Origin: Armatimonadota bacterium
GTDB lineage: Bacteria > Armatimonadota > Fimbriimonadia > Fimbriimonadales > Fimbriimonadaceae
Reading direction: 5' to 3'
DNA: 64,000 bases
NCBI GenBank assembly: GCA_016223145.1
Contig: JACRPN010000012.1
Location: forward strand, 124,001-188,000
Part shown: in pieces, positions 1 through 8,342 of the stretch
Layout of the letters: every line of letters starts with the position of its first letter
Numbering within the stretch: position 1 is the stretch's first letter
Notes under the pieces: model-generated
What the model was told of the DNA's origin: nothing
The model's input: the letters and a program-made list of their open reading frames with translations, nothing else
The model's database searches: none
Made by a program: the position numbers and the translations under genes

Positions 1-229
1 AACGATCGTCCATTTTCTTGTCGTAGGTCAGGTAGATGCGCCGGAACCAGAAGCCGTTCATTCCTTTGATCGCGGAGTTGTGGTGCTGGCTGACGTTGTA
101 ATAGTCGCCAAAGAACAGGCCCGAGATCTGGCCGGGGTCCTTGGCCTGGCCTAGAGAATGGGCGGCCAAAAGTGGGAGGAAGAGTGTGGCTGAGAGCCTG
201 AGCCCTGGTTTCGATGTCTCGTATTTCAT
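1..229 (-). CDS. Secreted protein, N-terminal fragment (possible outer-membrane barrel)
   Basis: The window edge cuts this gene, leaving about 76 N-terminal residues. It starts at ATG 229 behind a clear GGAAAGGA ribosome-binding site. The first 30 residues look like a signal peptide: basic start, then a leucine/alanine-rich core ending near SLGQA. The mature part (GQISGLFFGDYYN, then NGFWFRRIYLTYD) has the alternating aromatic pattern of the first strands of an outer-membrane barrel or porin-like protein. That reading is inference, because most of the protein is missing. It lies downstream of the FmdB-like gene on the same strand. Confidence 0.6.
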   Translation of the reverse strand, partial: MKYETSKPGLRLSATLFLPLLAAHSLGQAKDPGQISGLFFGDYYNVSQHHNSAIKGMNGFWFRRIYLTYDKKMDDR

Positions 230-349
230 AAGTCCTTTCCTTTACTGAAAGACGGAGTTATCCTAACATAGTGGCCTTAAGAGTGGGTTAAGGCTGTGTC
301 ATTTGGGGCTGCCCGAAGTCGCCGAAGAGGCGGGCTATGGTGAGGACGC

Positions 350-664
350 TCAGTCTCCGCCGATGCCCTCATCGAGCATGAACTCCATGTCGTCGGAGGC
401 CTTGTCGTCGAGCGCGGCGCCCATCTCGCGGGCCAAGCGGCGCGCGCCGGAATAGCTCTCCGGCTCCCCAGAGACGTCTATCTGATCGGCAATCTCAGAG
501 AGCCGCGCATCCTCATCGCGCCCCTGGGAAAAGCGGCTGACAAGCTTCTGCAGCCTCGCGGAGCCGCACTTGGGGCAGCGGCCCGCCTCGCTCTCGGCGG
601 TCATGCCGACCAGCAGCTGGAACCGCTCGGAACACTCGATGCACTGGAACTCGTAGATCGGCAC
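350..664 (-). CDS. FmdB-family zinc-ribbon protein
   Basis: This 104-residue protein begins MPIYEFQC, the typical start of the FmdB/CxxC_CxxC_SSSS zinc-ribbon family. Four cysteines (8, 11, 30 and 33) form two CxxC pairs that would hold one zinc. The C-terminal 60 residues are acidic and probably flexible. Family members are often called putative regulators, but their biochemical role is not established. The start is GTG at 664; an ATG seven bases upstream is out of frame. It diverges from the gene at 912. Confidence 0.8.
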   Translation of the reverse strand: MPIYEFQCIECSERFQLLVGMTAESEAGRCPKCGSARLQKLVSRFSQGRDEDARLSEIADQIDVSGEPESYSGARRLAREMGAALDDKASDDMEFMLDEGIGGD

Positions 665-773
665 AATCCATTGTGGTCTGAAGTGCGGAAGGATGAGGTG
701 GGGTGTCCCATTAGTCGTCGGGCCTCAACGCGCCGCCCCCTTTCCCGGTCCCGACTACATCGGGATCTTCGAT

Positions 774-815
774 TCGCTTCGCTCACCGGCCGCTCCCACG
801 AGGGGCCAGGTGGGT
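774..815. repeat. Dispersed palindromic repeat, intergenic copy
   Basis: The block contains TTCGCTTCGCTC followed by a short GC-rich inverted segment (CGGCCGCTCCC then GAGGGGCC). The same TCGCTTCGCTC core recurs, on the other strand, in the copy at 3300-3352. It lies in the 247-base divergent gap between the FmdB-like gene and the gene at 912. I see no other feature in that gap. Confidence 0.5.
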
Positions 816-911
816 ACGGTGTCCCCGGTTTCAAGCTCAAATGAGTCGAGAACCCAGCAAAATCGCCTACAATAAGGCTGTCCTGAAGTCGCACGGATGC
901 GCGGAGGGCTC

Positions 912-2330
912 ATGAAAGGAATCGCCGTCGCCACCACCCTACTTGCCTGCGTTGCCATCGGCCGGCCGCAAAGCACCGCGCCGGGCCTCTTTTCGGACGA
1001 CGAACGCAGCCAGATCCTCGCTTTCTGGAGCGCGCCAGGGCGGACATCGATCGCGCCTTGGTCCGACCCCGCAAGAGGGGGACCCTGGCAGGTTCGCTTG
1101 ACCGCAGACGGATCGCTCTGGCTCTGGAACTACAACAAGGCGCGCGGCATCGGCAAGACACCGCCGAACCAGGTGCCCGGGGCACAGAATGAGGAGCAGA
1201 GGTCCTGGGAAGCCTGGATCGACGCCAAGGTGGCGCGCGACCGGTGGGAAGCGGGCAAGCTCGCCGAATCGATGAACGCCGCGCTTTCCGGAAGGCTGCC
1301 CGACGCCAACCCACTGGCCAACCCCGAACCGCCCATCCCCGGCCCCATACCGGATGGCCTCTTCGCCCTCGGAGGAAATCCGCCCAACATGGCTGTCGCC
1401 GTCGTGCCGCTGACCTATCAGATCGACCTCGGCGAAGGAAGGCGTTCGGTGCTCACCGATCATCCCGCCATGGCGCCGCGCTACGCCTACTACCGGTTTC
1501 CTCAAGGGGTGATGCTTGGCGGAAGGAGACTCAAGGACCTACCTCAAGCAGAACTGAACCGGCTCTTTGAGGCGGCCGGGGTCAGCGCCAAGGAGCGCAA
1601 GGCGATGGCGGCGGTGTCCTCGCTCGAGGGCGGATTCGAGTCGGTGAACACCTACGACACCGGGTTCGTTTCCGTTGGCTTTATCCAGTTTGCCTGCCTG
1701 CAGGGTGGGAGCGGATCCCTTGGAAAGCTGCTGCTTCAATACAAGGCGAACCAGCCCGAGGCGTTTCAGTCCGACTTCCACCGTTTTGGGGTCGATGTGA
1801 GCCCCGAGGGTTCTCTCGTCGTGGTCGATCCCGCCACCGGCGCCGAGGTTTCGGGCCAATCCGCAGCGCGCAAGATCATCGACGACAAGCGGCTCATCGC
1901 CGTGTTCCAGGTGGCTGGAGCTTCGAGCGAGCCCTTTCGCGTGGCGCAAATTGCCGCCGCGAAGGGGCAGTTCTTGCCCAGCGCAGACTCTGTGTCGCTC
2001 ACGATCGGGTCAAAGACCTTATCAGGCAAGCTTTCCGACGTGTTCCGTTCGGAGGCTGGGCTCGCGACGCTGATGGATCGCAAAGTGAACACCGGCAATC
2101 TGGAGCCGATCACCGACCTGTTGGCAGTCTGCGCGGAGGAATGTGGCGCAGATAGCCTGGCAGACCTGGCGAAATACGAGCGCGACCTCTGCGTGGCGCT
2201 TCGCTACAGGAAGGACTTTCTCGCCGATGCGAGCCTGGGCCAGCCCGGACCGGCGGTCAACTCCGGCCGCGATTACAAGGCTCTGGCCTCGCGCCGCGCA
2301 TCCCGCAATTCCCGCAAAGGCGGGGGATAA
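912..2330 (+). CDS. Secreted protein of unknown function, possible lysozyme-like fold
   Basis: ATG 912 is preferred over the in-frame ATG at 897 because GGAGGG (903-908) lies just upstream and the protein then starts MKGIAVATTLLACVAIG, a signal peptide. The product is about 472 residues. Near residue 235 the segment VSSLEGGFESVNTYD, then SVGFIQFA, resembles the start of lysozyme-like peptidoglycan-cleaving domains, with the Glu of LEGG as a candidate catalytic residue. A proline-rich linker (about residues 135-155) precedes it. Muramidase activity is a guess from this short pattern. The gene stands alone and converges on the WD40 gene. Confidence 0.6.
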   Translation: MKGIAVATTLLACVAIGRPQSTAPGLFSDDERSQILAFWSAPGRTSIAPWSDPARGGPWQVRLTADGSLWLWNYNKARGIGKTPPNQVPGAQNEEQRSWEAWIDAKVARDRWEAGKLAESMNAALSGRLPDANPLANPEPPIPGPIPDGLFALGGNPPNMAVAVVPLTYQIDLGEGRRSVLTDHPAMAPRYAYYRFPQGVMLGGRRLKDLPQAELNRLFEAAGVSAKERKAMAAVSSLEGGFESVNTYDTGFVSVGFIQFACLQGGSGSLGKLLLQYKANQPEAFQSDFHRFGVDVSPEGSLVVVDPATGAEVSGQSAARKIIDDKRLIAVFQVAGASSEPFRVAQIAAAKGQFLPSADSVSLTIGSKTLSGKLSDVFRSEAGLATLMDRKVNTGNLEPITDLLAVCAEECGADSLADLAKYERDLCVALRYRKDFLADASLGQPGPAVNSGRDYKALASRRASRNSRKGGG

Positions 2331-2348
2331 GTAATTTTGGGGATGAAT

Positions 2349-2404
2349 GAGCCCCTCCCTTGTTTTTGCGCAGCGAAAATGAGGGAGGGGTTGGGGTGGG
2401 AGAC
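2349..2404. repeat. Dispersed palindromic repeat, intergenic reference copy
   Basis: The element reads GAGCCCCTCCCTTG, a GCG-rich centre, then TGAGGGAGGGG and TTGGGGTGGGAGAC, so its two CCCTCCC/GGGAGGG arms can pair. Its last 28 bases are identical to those of the copy inside the gene at 17128 (18644-18696). Its first 42 bases match the reverse strand of 37846-37888 with four mismatches. It lies between two convergent genes and could also act as a terminator-like hairpin. Confidence 0.75.
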
Positions 2405-2412
2405 ACGGGGCC

Positions 2413-3399
2413 TTACTTCTGCGCCGGATTCAGCGGCCAAATCTGGATCTGATCGTTCCCATTGGCAGTCACCAGGTATTTGCCATCCCCCGTAAAGCAG
2501 ATAGGCGCGGCGACCGGCGACTGGTCCTTGATCGTTGCGTCGCAGGCCCCGGTCGCGCAGTTGAAGACCCGCACCGTTCGGTCGATCGAGCTGGTCGCCG
2601 CATAGCGCCCGTTCGGCGATAGCCGGGCATGCACCACCCAGTCCTCGTGGCCGGAGAAGGTCTGGAGCTTAGCGCCGATGATGCTGAAGAGCATCGCCTT
2701 GCCATCGCGCCCCGCGCTCAGGACGCGGTTGGTCTTGGCGTTGAAGTCCACGTCAAACGAGCTCTTGTCCGAGTGGCCCTGAAGCTTGTAGACCGCGGGA
2801 CCCTTGCGCACTTGCGGACAGAATCCCAGCGTGCCCACCACAAAGCCTCCAGGAACGAACGTCGCGCTGTAGAGATTCTGGCCCTTGCCCAGGACCGTTT
2901 TCTCAACCTTGCCATTGCCGATGTTGATCAGCTTCATCACGTCGTCTTTGCCGGTGCTCATGACACGCGAGCCGTCCTTGTTGAAGCACACGAACTGCAC
3001 CCCCTTGGTATGCGGCCGGATCTCCTTGACCTTTTGCCCGTTGGCGGCATTCCAGATGATGATTCGGCCTGATTCGTCGCCGGTCGCCACCTGGGAGCCT
3101 TTTGCGTTGAAGGCGATCCCGTAGGCCGGCTGAGGCGTGGAGAACTTCCTCAGCGTCATGCCTGTCTTGGCGTCCATGATCCGGACCTCAGAGTTCTCGA
3201 ATGTTGCTGCGATCCGCGAACCCGTAGACGCGCCAGTGACCGCCATCACGTGGGGGCCCTGGATGGTGCGGGGTGTGCCGAGGGAAAGGGCGAAGGGAAC
3301 CGCCTCGCCCCCCGCGGGAGGGGCCGACGAGCGAAGCGAGTCGGGTGAGGGGGCAAGCGAAGACGCTGTAGCGACGGCAAGAACTGCGGACAGAAACAT
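2413..3399 (-). CDS. Secreted WD40-repeat protein
   Basis: The 328-residue product carries several WD40 blades, seen as repeated G..S.VATGDESGRIIIWN, SRVMSTGKDD, YAATSSIDRTVRVFN and YLVTANGNDQIQIW units. This predicts a beta-propeller used for protein interaction. A short hydrophobic N-terminus (MFLSAVLAVATASS) looks like a signal peptide. ATG 3399 has GGAGGAG directly upstream. Residues about 16-33 (PSPDSLRSSAPPAGGEA) are encoded by a dispersed repeat rather than by propeller sequence. No partner or pathway can be named. Confidence 0.85.
   Translation of the reverse strand: MFLSAVLAVATASSLAPSPDSLRSSAPPAGGEAVPFALSLGTPRTIQGPHVMAVTGASTGSRIAATFENSEVRIMDAKTGMTLRKFSTPQPAYGIAFNAKGSQVATGDESGRIIIWNAANGQKVKEIRPHTKGVQFVCFNKDGSRVMSTGKDDVMKLINIGNGKVEKTVLGKGQNLYSATFVPGGFVVGTLGFCPQVRKGPAVYKLQGHSDKSSFDVDFNAKTNRVLSAGRDGKAMLFSIIGAKLQTFSGHEDWVVHARLSPNGRYAATSSIDRTVRVFNCATGACDATIKDQSPVAAPICFTGDGKYLVTANGNDQIQIWPLNPAQK
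3300..3352. repeat. Palindromic repeat inserted in frame in the WD40 gene
   Basis: CGCCTCGCCCCCCGCGGGAG begins this block, and GACGAGCGAAGCGAGTCGGG followed by TGAGGGGG ends it. It is related to the intergenic copy at 774-815 through the GAGCGAAGCGA core. It encodes about 17 Pro/Ser/Ala/Gly residues directly after the predicted signal peptide, leaving the reading frame open. Confidence 0.65.
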
Positions 3400-3493
3400 G
3401 GCTCCTCCATGAGCGGCCCCGTATGGGACGGCTCCCTATTGTGATACGCGTGGGCCGGCAGATCGCATCCCCCTGTGCAACAATTCGGTTACC

Positions 3494-6031
3494 TTGCCTA
3501 CGCCCCCGCGATTCATCACCGACTGGACCGTCGACTATGGCCAGGGTCCGATCCCGGTCTCCGTACCCCACGCCTGGCGGCAGGAGGTAGACGTGCGCTG
3601 GGAAGGTCCGGCCATCTACGAGACGACGATCGAGGTCCCTCAAGGCAATTGGTGGCTGGTGTTTCATGGGGTCAGCTACTCGGCGAAGGTGTTCCTCGAT
3701 GGCGAGTTGGCGTACGAGCATCACGGGATCTGGGATGCGTTTTCAGTTCCGCTCCCCAGAACCTCCACCCCCCACCCCCCTCCTCCTCCGGGGCAGGAGG
3801 AGGGGGAGGCATCTCGCGTCGCTCTCCGCGTCGAGGTCACCAAGAACGGCGGCGCGACCTACCCGGTCCGAGACGTCGCCAGCGGCTTCTTGCCGTTCGT
3901 CTTCAACACCTTTGGTGGGATCTACAAGGAAGTCGAACTGATCGAATCGGTCGAGGATCCGATGCTGAGGATCTGGGGACAGTCTTCCTCACAACCCTCA
4001 CCATCCTCACCATCCTCACCCTCTCACTCTCTCACCCTCTCATCCCCTCCCCCCTGCCGCGTCACGGTCAAGGGCACCAAGATCTTCGTCGATGGCAAGC
4101 CGTTCTACCTGCGCGCGCCGCTGACCTGGGGCTGGTACCCCGAATTCGGCCACACAAACCCCGATGAGGAGACCGTCCGCAAAGAGGTCCGGCAGATGAA
4201 GTCCATGGGCTTCAACACGGTGAAATTCTGCCTGTGGGTGCCGCACCACCGCTATTTCGAGATCCTGGAAGCGGAGGGCATGTTCGCTTGGCTCGAACTC
4301 CCCCTCTGGGACCCAACGCCCGATCCCGAAAAGCAAGAGGCGATGTTCGAGGAACTCCGGCGGATCGTTCTGGAGTACCGGCGGCACTCGAACATCATCG
4401 TGTGGACGTGCGGCTGCGAGCTGTCCTCGAACACCTCGGCCGAGTACCGCGAGCGGCTGTACAAGATGGTCAAGGAGCTGACCGGCGCGGCGCTGGTGAA
4501 GGACAACTCGGGCGGCTCGGAGATGTACGGCGGCGACCTGCGCGAGTTCGGCGACTTCTACGACTTCCACCCATATTGCGACCTGCCGTTCTATCCCCTG
4601 GTGCTGGATTCGCTGCTGGTCGGCCCTCGTAAGAAGATGCCGATCCTTCTGGGGGAGTTCAACGACTATGACGTGCACCGTGACCTGGCAAGACTGAAGC
4701 GGGAACGGCCGTATTGGACCTCTCAAGACCCCTATCTGAACGATCAGGGGGCGCGGTGGCAGCATGACTTGCCGGGGATTCTGGATACGTGCCGGTGGGC
4801 GGAGGAATCGGTTGGTGACCCTCTCGATTTCGGGGGAAGAACCAAGCACGAAGTTCTAATGTTCAACTCCCTTTGGCGTTCGGTTTTCATTCGCCACAGG
4901 GTTCAGGAGGCGGTTCGCAGCAAGAGCGACATTGCTGGCTACGTCATCACGAGCTGGAGAGAGACTCCGATCGCAAGCTCCGCTATGGTGGACGATTGGG
5001 GCGAACCTCGCAAGGAATTCCATCTTTGGAATTCCGAAGATGCTCTATTCTTGATTCCAGATCGTCGCCCGCCCTGGAAATGCGGTGGAAATCGAGCAGG
5101 CTGGACCGATCCTTTGAGCCACTTTGTTGGGCCAGTCCACGTTCGGATTGGACTACACAGTCCTATGCCGTTTCAAGGCGTCGTCAAGTGGCGTGCGGCA
5201 TATCGTCCGTCAGAAGGAGAGAATGTAGTGAGGGAGGCTGGTGAATGGTCCGGCGTCTTGGTAGAAGCCAACGAATCCACGGAGGCGGGCTCGCTTGTTC
5301 TACAAGCTCCTTGGCCTGGACGCATCGACCTCAATGTCGTCTGGGGGAATCGAATTGCGGCTTCGTGGGAACTCGAAGTTTTCGGAAAGCCGAATTTCGG
5401 TAGCCATTCGACGTGGGGAATTGTGGATGGCCTGGGCCTGTTAGAAAGTGTGGAACTTCTTGGCGAGCCTAACTTGATTTGCACACACTGGCACTCCGAG
5501 TTCCTGGAACTACTTGGGCAAGGTTCAAACTGCGTTCTACTTCTTACACAGAAGCTAACAGCCCCAATGCCGTTTTGGCGCGAAGCAATTGAGGAGTTTC
5601 ATCTTCTAAAGCGTGGTCTCGCAGAGGCGTTGCCTTTGCCGCCGCTGCCGAACAGCCGTGATCTTGAGGGTGTTAAGCGGTTCCGAGGCAAAATGCACGA
5701 ATGGCAGTCCGGCACGTTTGGACCGCTCAAATGGCTCGCTGGGAACACCTCGGCTCTCCTCGCAGTCTCCCCGGACCGGGTCATCGACCTCGACGCCCTG
5801 CAGGAAGCCGTCGGGAAGCTCGAGGACCTCGAAATCCTCATCAACCGCATCGACACTCGGACCTACCGCGAAGACCCGATTCTGATCCGCGCCAAAGTCG
5901 GCAAAGGGACGCTCGTCGCCACCACGCTCCGACCCTACGGCGGTCTGGGAATTCAGCCCGTCGGCGTCATGAACAACCCCGCCGGAGCGGCGCTCCTCGA
6001 GTCGCTGATCAAGCTGGCGGAGGAGAGATAA
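3494..6031 (+). CDS. Glycoside hydrolase family 2-like protein
   Basis: This 845-residue protein has an N-terminal sugar-binding jelly roll (about residues 5-165) and then a TIM barrel starting near VDGKPFYLRAPLTWG, as in beta-galactosidase/glucuronidase-type GH2 enzymes. Glu309 in VWTCGCELSS fits the acid/base and Glu388 in LLGEFNDYD the nucleophile. No signal peptide is seen. The start is TTG 3494 because no in-frame ATG or GTG lies nearby, so it is uncertain. Two repeat-derived insertions (residues about 90-107 and 166-188) interrupt the N-terminal domain. Bases about 4850-5690 are clearly poorer in GC than the rest. The substrate is unknown. Confidence 0.8.
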   Translation: MPTPPRFITDWTVDYGQGPIPVSVPHAWRQEVDVRWEGPAIYETTIEVPQGNWWLVFHGVSYSAKVFLDGELAYEHHGIWDAFSVPLPRTSTPHPPPPPGQEEGEASRVALRVEVTKNGGATYPVRDVASGFLPFVFNTFGGIYKEVELIESVEDPMLRIWGQSSSQPSPSSPSSPSHSLTLSSPPPCRVTVKGTKIFVDGKPFYLRAPLTWGWYPEFGHTNPDEETVRKEVRQMKSMGFNTVKFCLWVPHHRYFEILEAEGMFAWLELPLWDPTPDPEKQEAMFEELRRIVLEYRRHSNIIVWTCGCELSSNTSAEYRERLYKMVKELTGAALVKDNSGGSEMYGGDLREFGDFYDFHPYCDLPFYPLVLDSLLVGPRKKMPILLGEFNDYDVHRDLARLKRERPYWTSQDPYLNDQGARWQHDLPGILDTCRWAEESVGDPLDFGGRTKHEVLMFNSLWRSVFIRHRVQEAVRSKSDIAGYVITSWRETPIASSAMVDDWGEPRKEFHLWNSEDALFLIPDRRPPWKCGGNRAGWTDPLSHFVGPVHVRIGLHSPMPFQGVVKWRAAYRPSEGENVVREAGEWSGVLVEANESTEAGSLVLQAPWPGRIDLNVVWGNRIAASWELEVFGKPNFGSHSTWGIVDGLGLLESVELLGEPNLICTHWHSEFLELLGQGSNCVLLLTQKLTAPMPFWREAIEEFHLLKRGLAEALPLPPLPNSRDLEGVKRFRGKMHEWQSGTFGPLKWLAGNTSALLAVSPDRVIDLDALQEAVGKLEDLEILINRIDTRTYREDPILIRAKVGKGTLVATTLRPYGGLGIQPVGVMNNPAGAALLESLIKLAEER
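3764..3813. repeat. Palindromic repeat inserted in frame in the GH2-like gene
   Basis: CCACCCCCCACCCCCCTCCTCC followed by a short spacer and GGAGGAGGGGGAGG forms a hairpin-capable block. It encodes TPHPPPPPGQEEGEA in the middle of the N-terminal domain. No stop codon or frameshift results. Confidence 0.6.
3988..4057. repeat. Low-complexity CTCACC/ATCCTCACC array inside the GH2-like gene
   Basis: About 70 bases of repeated CTCACCATC and CTCTCAC units encode a run of Ser, Pro, Leu and Thr. The array sits at the join between the N-terminal domain and the barrel. Similar CTCATC-rich strings occur at 6135-6205, and their complement at 8340-8395. Confidence 0.65.
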
Positions 6032-6222
6032 GGCGAGAAGCGAGAGGCGAGGGGCGAACTGCTTTTGGACTGTGGCGACTTGTCGCCGCTATGCAGGAGG
6101 GAGGAAGTGTGAAAGGGTGGAGGAAAAAATGGGGCTCCATTCCCCTCATCCCTTCATCTCCTCATCTCTTCACTTCCGCTCTTCCACCCCTCCAAACTCC
6201 CCCTCCCGGGTACCTTTCACCC
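6032..6222. repeat. Repeat-filled leader between GH2-like gene and speE
   Basis: The gap starts with GGCGAGAAGCGAGAGGCGAG, a unit shared with 12165-12190, 19250-19268 and 39245-39290. A perfect hairpin follows (GGCGAC-TT-GTCGCC, 6074-6087). Then comes a pyrimidine-rich CTCATC array. The frame is open through this region but the encoded sequence is low complexity, so I treat it as non-coding. Confidence 0.6.
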
Positions 6223-7059
6223 GTGCCCGAGACCCTCACCTTTCCCATTCGCTCCGACAAACTGACGATGTCGGTTCAGGTCAAGAGCCATCTGCTCCAC
6301 GAGCAAAGCGCCTTTCAGACGATCGACTTCTACGACACGGAGGCCTTCGGCAAAATGCTCTTCCTCGACGGGCACGTTCAGCTCGCCGAGCTCGACGAGC
6401 ACGTGTACCACGAGTGCCTGGTGCACATCCCACTGTTCAATGTCGTCGAACCGCGCCAGGCGCTCATCGTGGGGGGCGGCGATGGCGGCGTGCTGCGGGA
6501 ACTGCTCAAATGGCCTCTCGAACGCGTGGACATGGTCGAAATCGACGAGCATGTCATTGCCGCCTCCAAAAGAGCCTGGCCCGAGCTCAGCGCCGGTGCT
6601 TTCGAGGACCCCCGCGCCAACGTGATGATCCAGGATGCGTTCGAGTTCGTGAAGACCTGCCGCGAGACCTACAACCTCGTTGTGATGGATTCCACCGATG
6701 TGTATGAAGAGGAAGACGCCTCGCTCTCGCAGATGCTGTTCACGCGAGAATTCTATGCCGACCTCTTGAGGCTGCTCTCCGACGATGGTTTCGTCGTGAC
6801 CCAGGCCGACAACCTGGTGTTCTGCCCCTACTCGCTCCTAGCGATCCAGCAGGAGTTTGGCGCGGTGTTTGCGCGGACGGGCTCGTATCACGCGGTGATC
6901 CCGAGTTTCGGGGGCTACAGCGGCTATTGCTGGGCGAGCAGGGGGGCAGAGGTGTCACCCACTTTGCCAAAGGGAGCGGGCGTAGAGGGGCTCCGGTTTC
7001 TCAATCAGGCGCGCTATGCGGCGGCTTTTGAGGCGCTGCCGTTTCCTGCATTGGGATAG
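6223..7059 (+). CDS. speE: Spermidine synthase (polyamine aminopropyltransferase)
   Basis: The enzyme transfers an aminopropyl group from decarboxylated S-adenosylmethionine to putrescine or a similar amine in the cytoplasm. The sequence shows the family hallmarks: the QTIDFYDTEAFGKMLFLDG beta-strand region, the nucleotide-binding LIVGGGDGGVLRE motif, MVEIDEHV, the catalytic-region VMDSTD and the FYADL helix. GTG 6223 is chosen because the protein then starts just before the conserved N-terminus, giving 278 residues, close to the usual 280-290. Everything upstream in the open frame is repeat sequence. No other polyamine gene is nearby. Confidence 0.9.
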   Translation: MPETLTFPIRSDKLTMSVQVKSHLLHEQSAFQTIDFYDTEAFGKMLFLDGHVQLAELDEHVYHECLVHIPLFNVVEPRQALIVGGGDGGVLRELLKWPLERVDMVEIDEHVIAASKRAWPELSAGAFEDPRANVMIQDAFEFVKTCRETYNLVVMDSTDVYEEEDASLSQMLFTREFYADLLRLLSDDGFVVTQADNLVFCPYSLLAIQQEFGAVFARTGSYHAVIPSFGGYSGYCWASRGAEVSPTLPKGAGVEGLRFLNQARYAAAFEALPFPALG

Positions 7060-7066
7060 GCAGGCG

Positions 7067-7097
7067 TCAAGGCTGCATGTCTCGCTGACATGCTTGG
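7067..7097. terminator. Hairpin downstream of speE
   Basis: GCATGTC and GACATGC pair around TCGCT, and flanking CAAG/CTTG can extend the stem across a three-base bulge. It starts a few bases after the speE stop codon. No T-run follows, so termination is only a suggestion. Confidence 0.4.
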
Positions 7098-7187
7098 CGC
7101 GCGTCCCTAGGCTCAGGTATGCAATCTTTGATTGCGGCGCCCCCTCCCCCCAAGTAAACTGTCCCCCACATCCCGGAGCAACCCACC

Positions 7188-8342
7188 ATGCGCTATCACC
7201 GCCTAGGCCAACTTCCTAAAACCCGCCACTTGCAGTTCCGCAACCCCGAGGGCGGGCTCTACCCCGAGGAGCTCATCAGCACCATCGGCTTTTCCAGCAT
7301 CTTCTCGTTGCTGCACACCCACTATCGCCCCACCGAAGTAAAAGGATTTGAAGACAAAGGGAGTGCGGAGGTCGAATTCTTACCCGAAGGGCCGCTGCAC
7401 CACCGCCACTTCAAGACAGCGCGCCTGACCCCCAGGGGCGACGCCGTCAGCGGCCGCGTGCCGCTGATGGGCAACTCGGACTGCCTGTGGAACCAGGTCT
7501 ACGCCGCCGAGCAAATGCCGACCTTCTACAAGAACGCCGAGGCCGACGAGATCGTGTTCGTCCACGACGGCGAGGGCGAGCTTCAGTCGAACTTCGGCAC
7601 GGTGCCTTTCCGGCCGGGGGACTACCTGGTGGTTCCGCGCGGGGTCATCTGGCGGCTGGGGTTGTGGAATTTGCCGGTGCGCATGATCATCATGGAGAGC
7701 CATGGGCCGGTGGAGATCCCACGACGCTACCGCAACGAGTACGGCCAGATGCTGGAGCATGCGCCCTACTGCGAGCGCGACTTCCGGCCGCCGACAGAGC
7801 TGGTCACCCACTCCGAGCGCGAGGACCATCAGGTGCTGATCAAGGCGCGCAACCGCTACACGATGTACACCTACCCCTATCACCCGCTGCAGGTGGTCGG
7901 GTGGGACGGCTACGTGTATCCGTACGCGTTCAACATCCACGACTTCTGCCCGATCGTCGGCAAGGTGCACATGCCGCCGCCGATCCATCAGACCTTCCAC
8001 ACGCCGGGGTTCGTGGTGTGCTCGTTCTGCCCCAGGGTGCTGGACTTCCACCCCGAGGCGGTGCCGATCCCCTACAACCACTCGAACGTGGATTCGGACG
8101 AGGTGCTGTATTACTGCAACGACAAGTTCGGGTCCCGCAGGGGCATCGAGGAGGGCTCGATCACGCTGCACCCGCTGGGTATCCCGCACGGCCCGCAGCC
8201 GGGGGCCGAGGAGGCTTCACTCGGAGCGACGCGAACCGAAGAACTTGCGGTGATGATGGACACGTTCAAGCCGCTCAGGTTGACCAAACAGGCTCTGGAG
8301 ATCGAGGACGGGGAGTACTGGAAGAGCTGGCAGAGCCGATGA
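7188..8342 (+). CDS. hmgA: Homogentisate 1,2-dioxygenase
   Basis: This iron enzyme opens the ring of homogentisate to maleylacetoacetate in tyrosine and phenylalanine breakdown. The 384-residue protein shows family signatures: HDGEGELQSNFG and PFRPGDYLVVPRG of the cupin core, WDGYVYPYAFNIHDFCP, and the metal-site region PYNHSNVDSDEVLYYCN with HPLGIPHGP. The His and Glu residues in these two segments match the family's iron ligands. It is shorter than the roughly 430-residue proteobacterial form, mainly at the N-terminus. ATG 7188 follows a GGAG site. No other gene of the pathway is adjacent. Confidence 0.9.
   Translation: MRYHRLGQLPKTRHLQFRNPEGGLYPEELISTIGFSSIFSLLHTHYRPTEVKGFEDKGSAEVEFLPEGPLHHRHFKTARLTPRGDAVSGRVPLMGNSDCLWNQVYAAEQMPTFYKNAEADEIVFVHDGEGELQSNFGTVPFRPGDYLVVPRGVIWRLGLWNLPVRMIIMESHGPVEIPRRYRNEYGQMLEHAPYCERDFRPPTELVTHSEREDHQVLIKARNRYTMYTYPYHPLQVVGWDGYVYPYAFNIHDFCPIVGKVHMPPPIHQTFHTPGFVVCSFCPRVLDFHPEAVPIPYNHSNVDSDEVLYYCNDKFGSRRGIEEGSITLHPLGIPHGPQPGAEEASLGATRTEELAVMMDTFKPLRLTKQALEIEDGEYWKSWQSR

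Noticed and set aside
5701-6222. Upstream part of the speE open frame as coding sequence
   Set aside because: It overlaps the GH2-like gene end in another frame and then consists of repeats.
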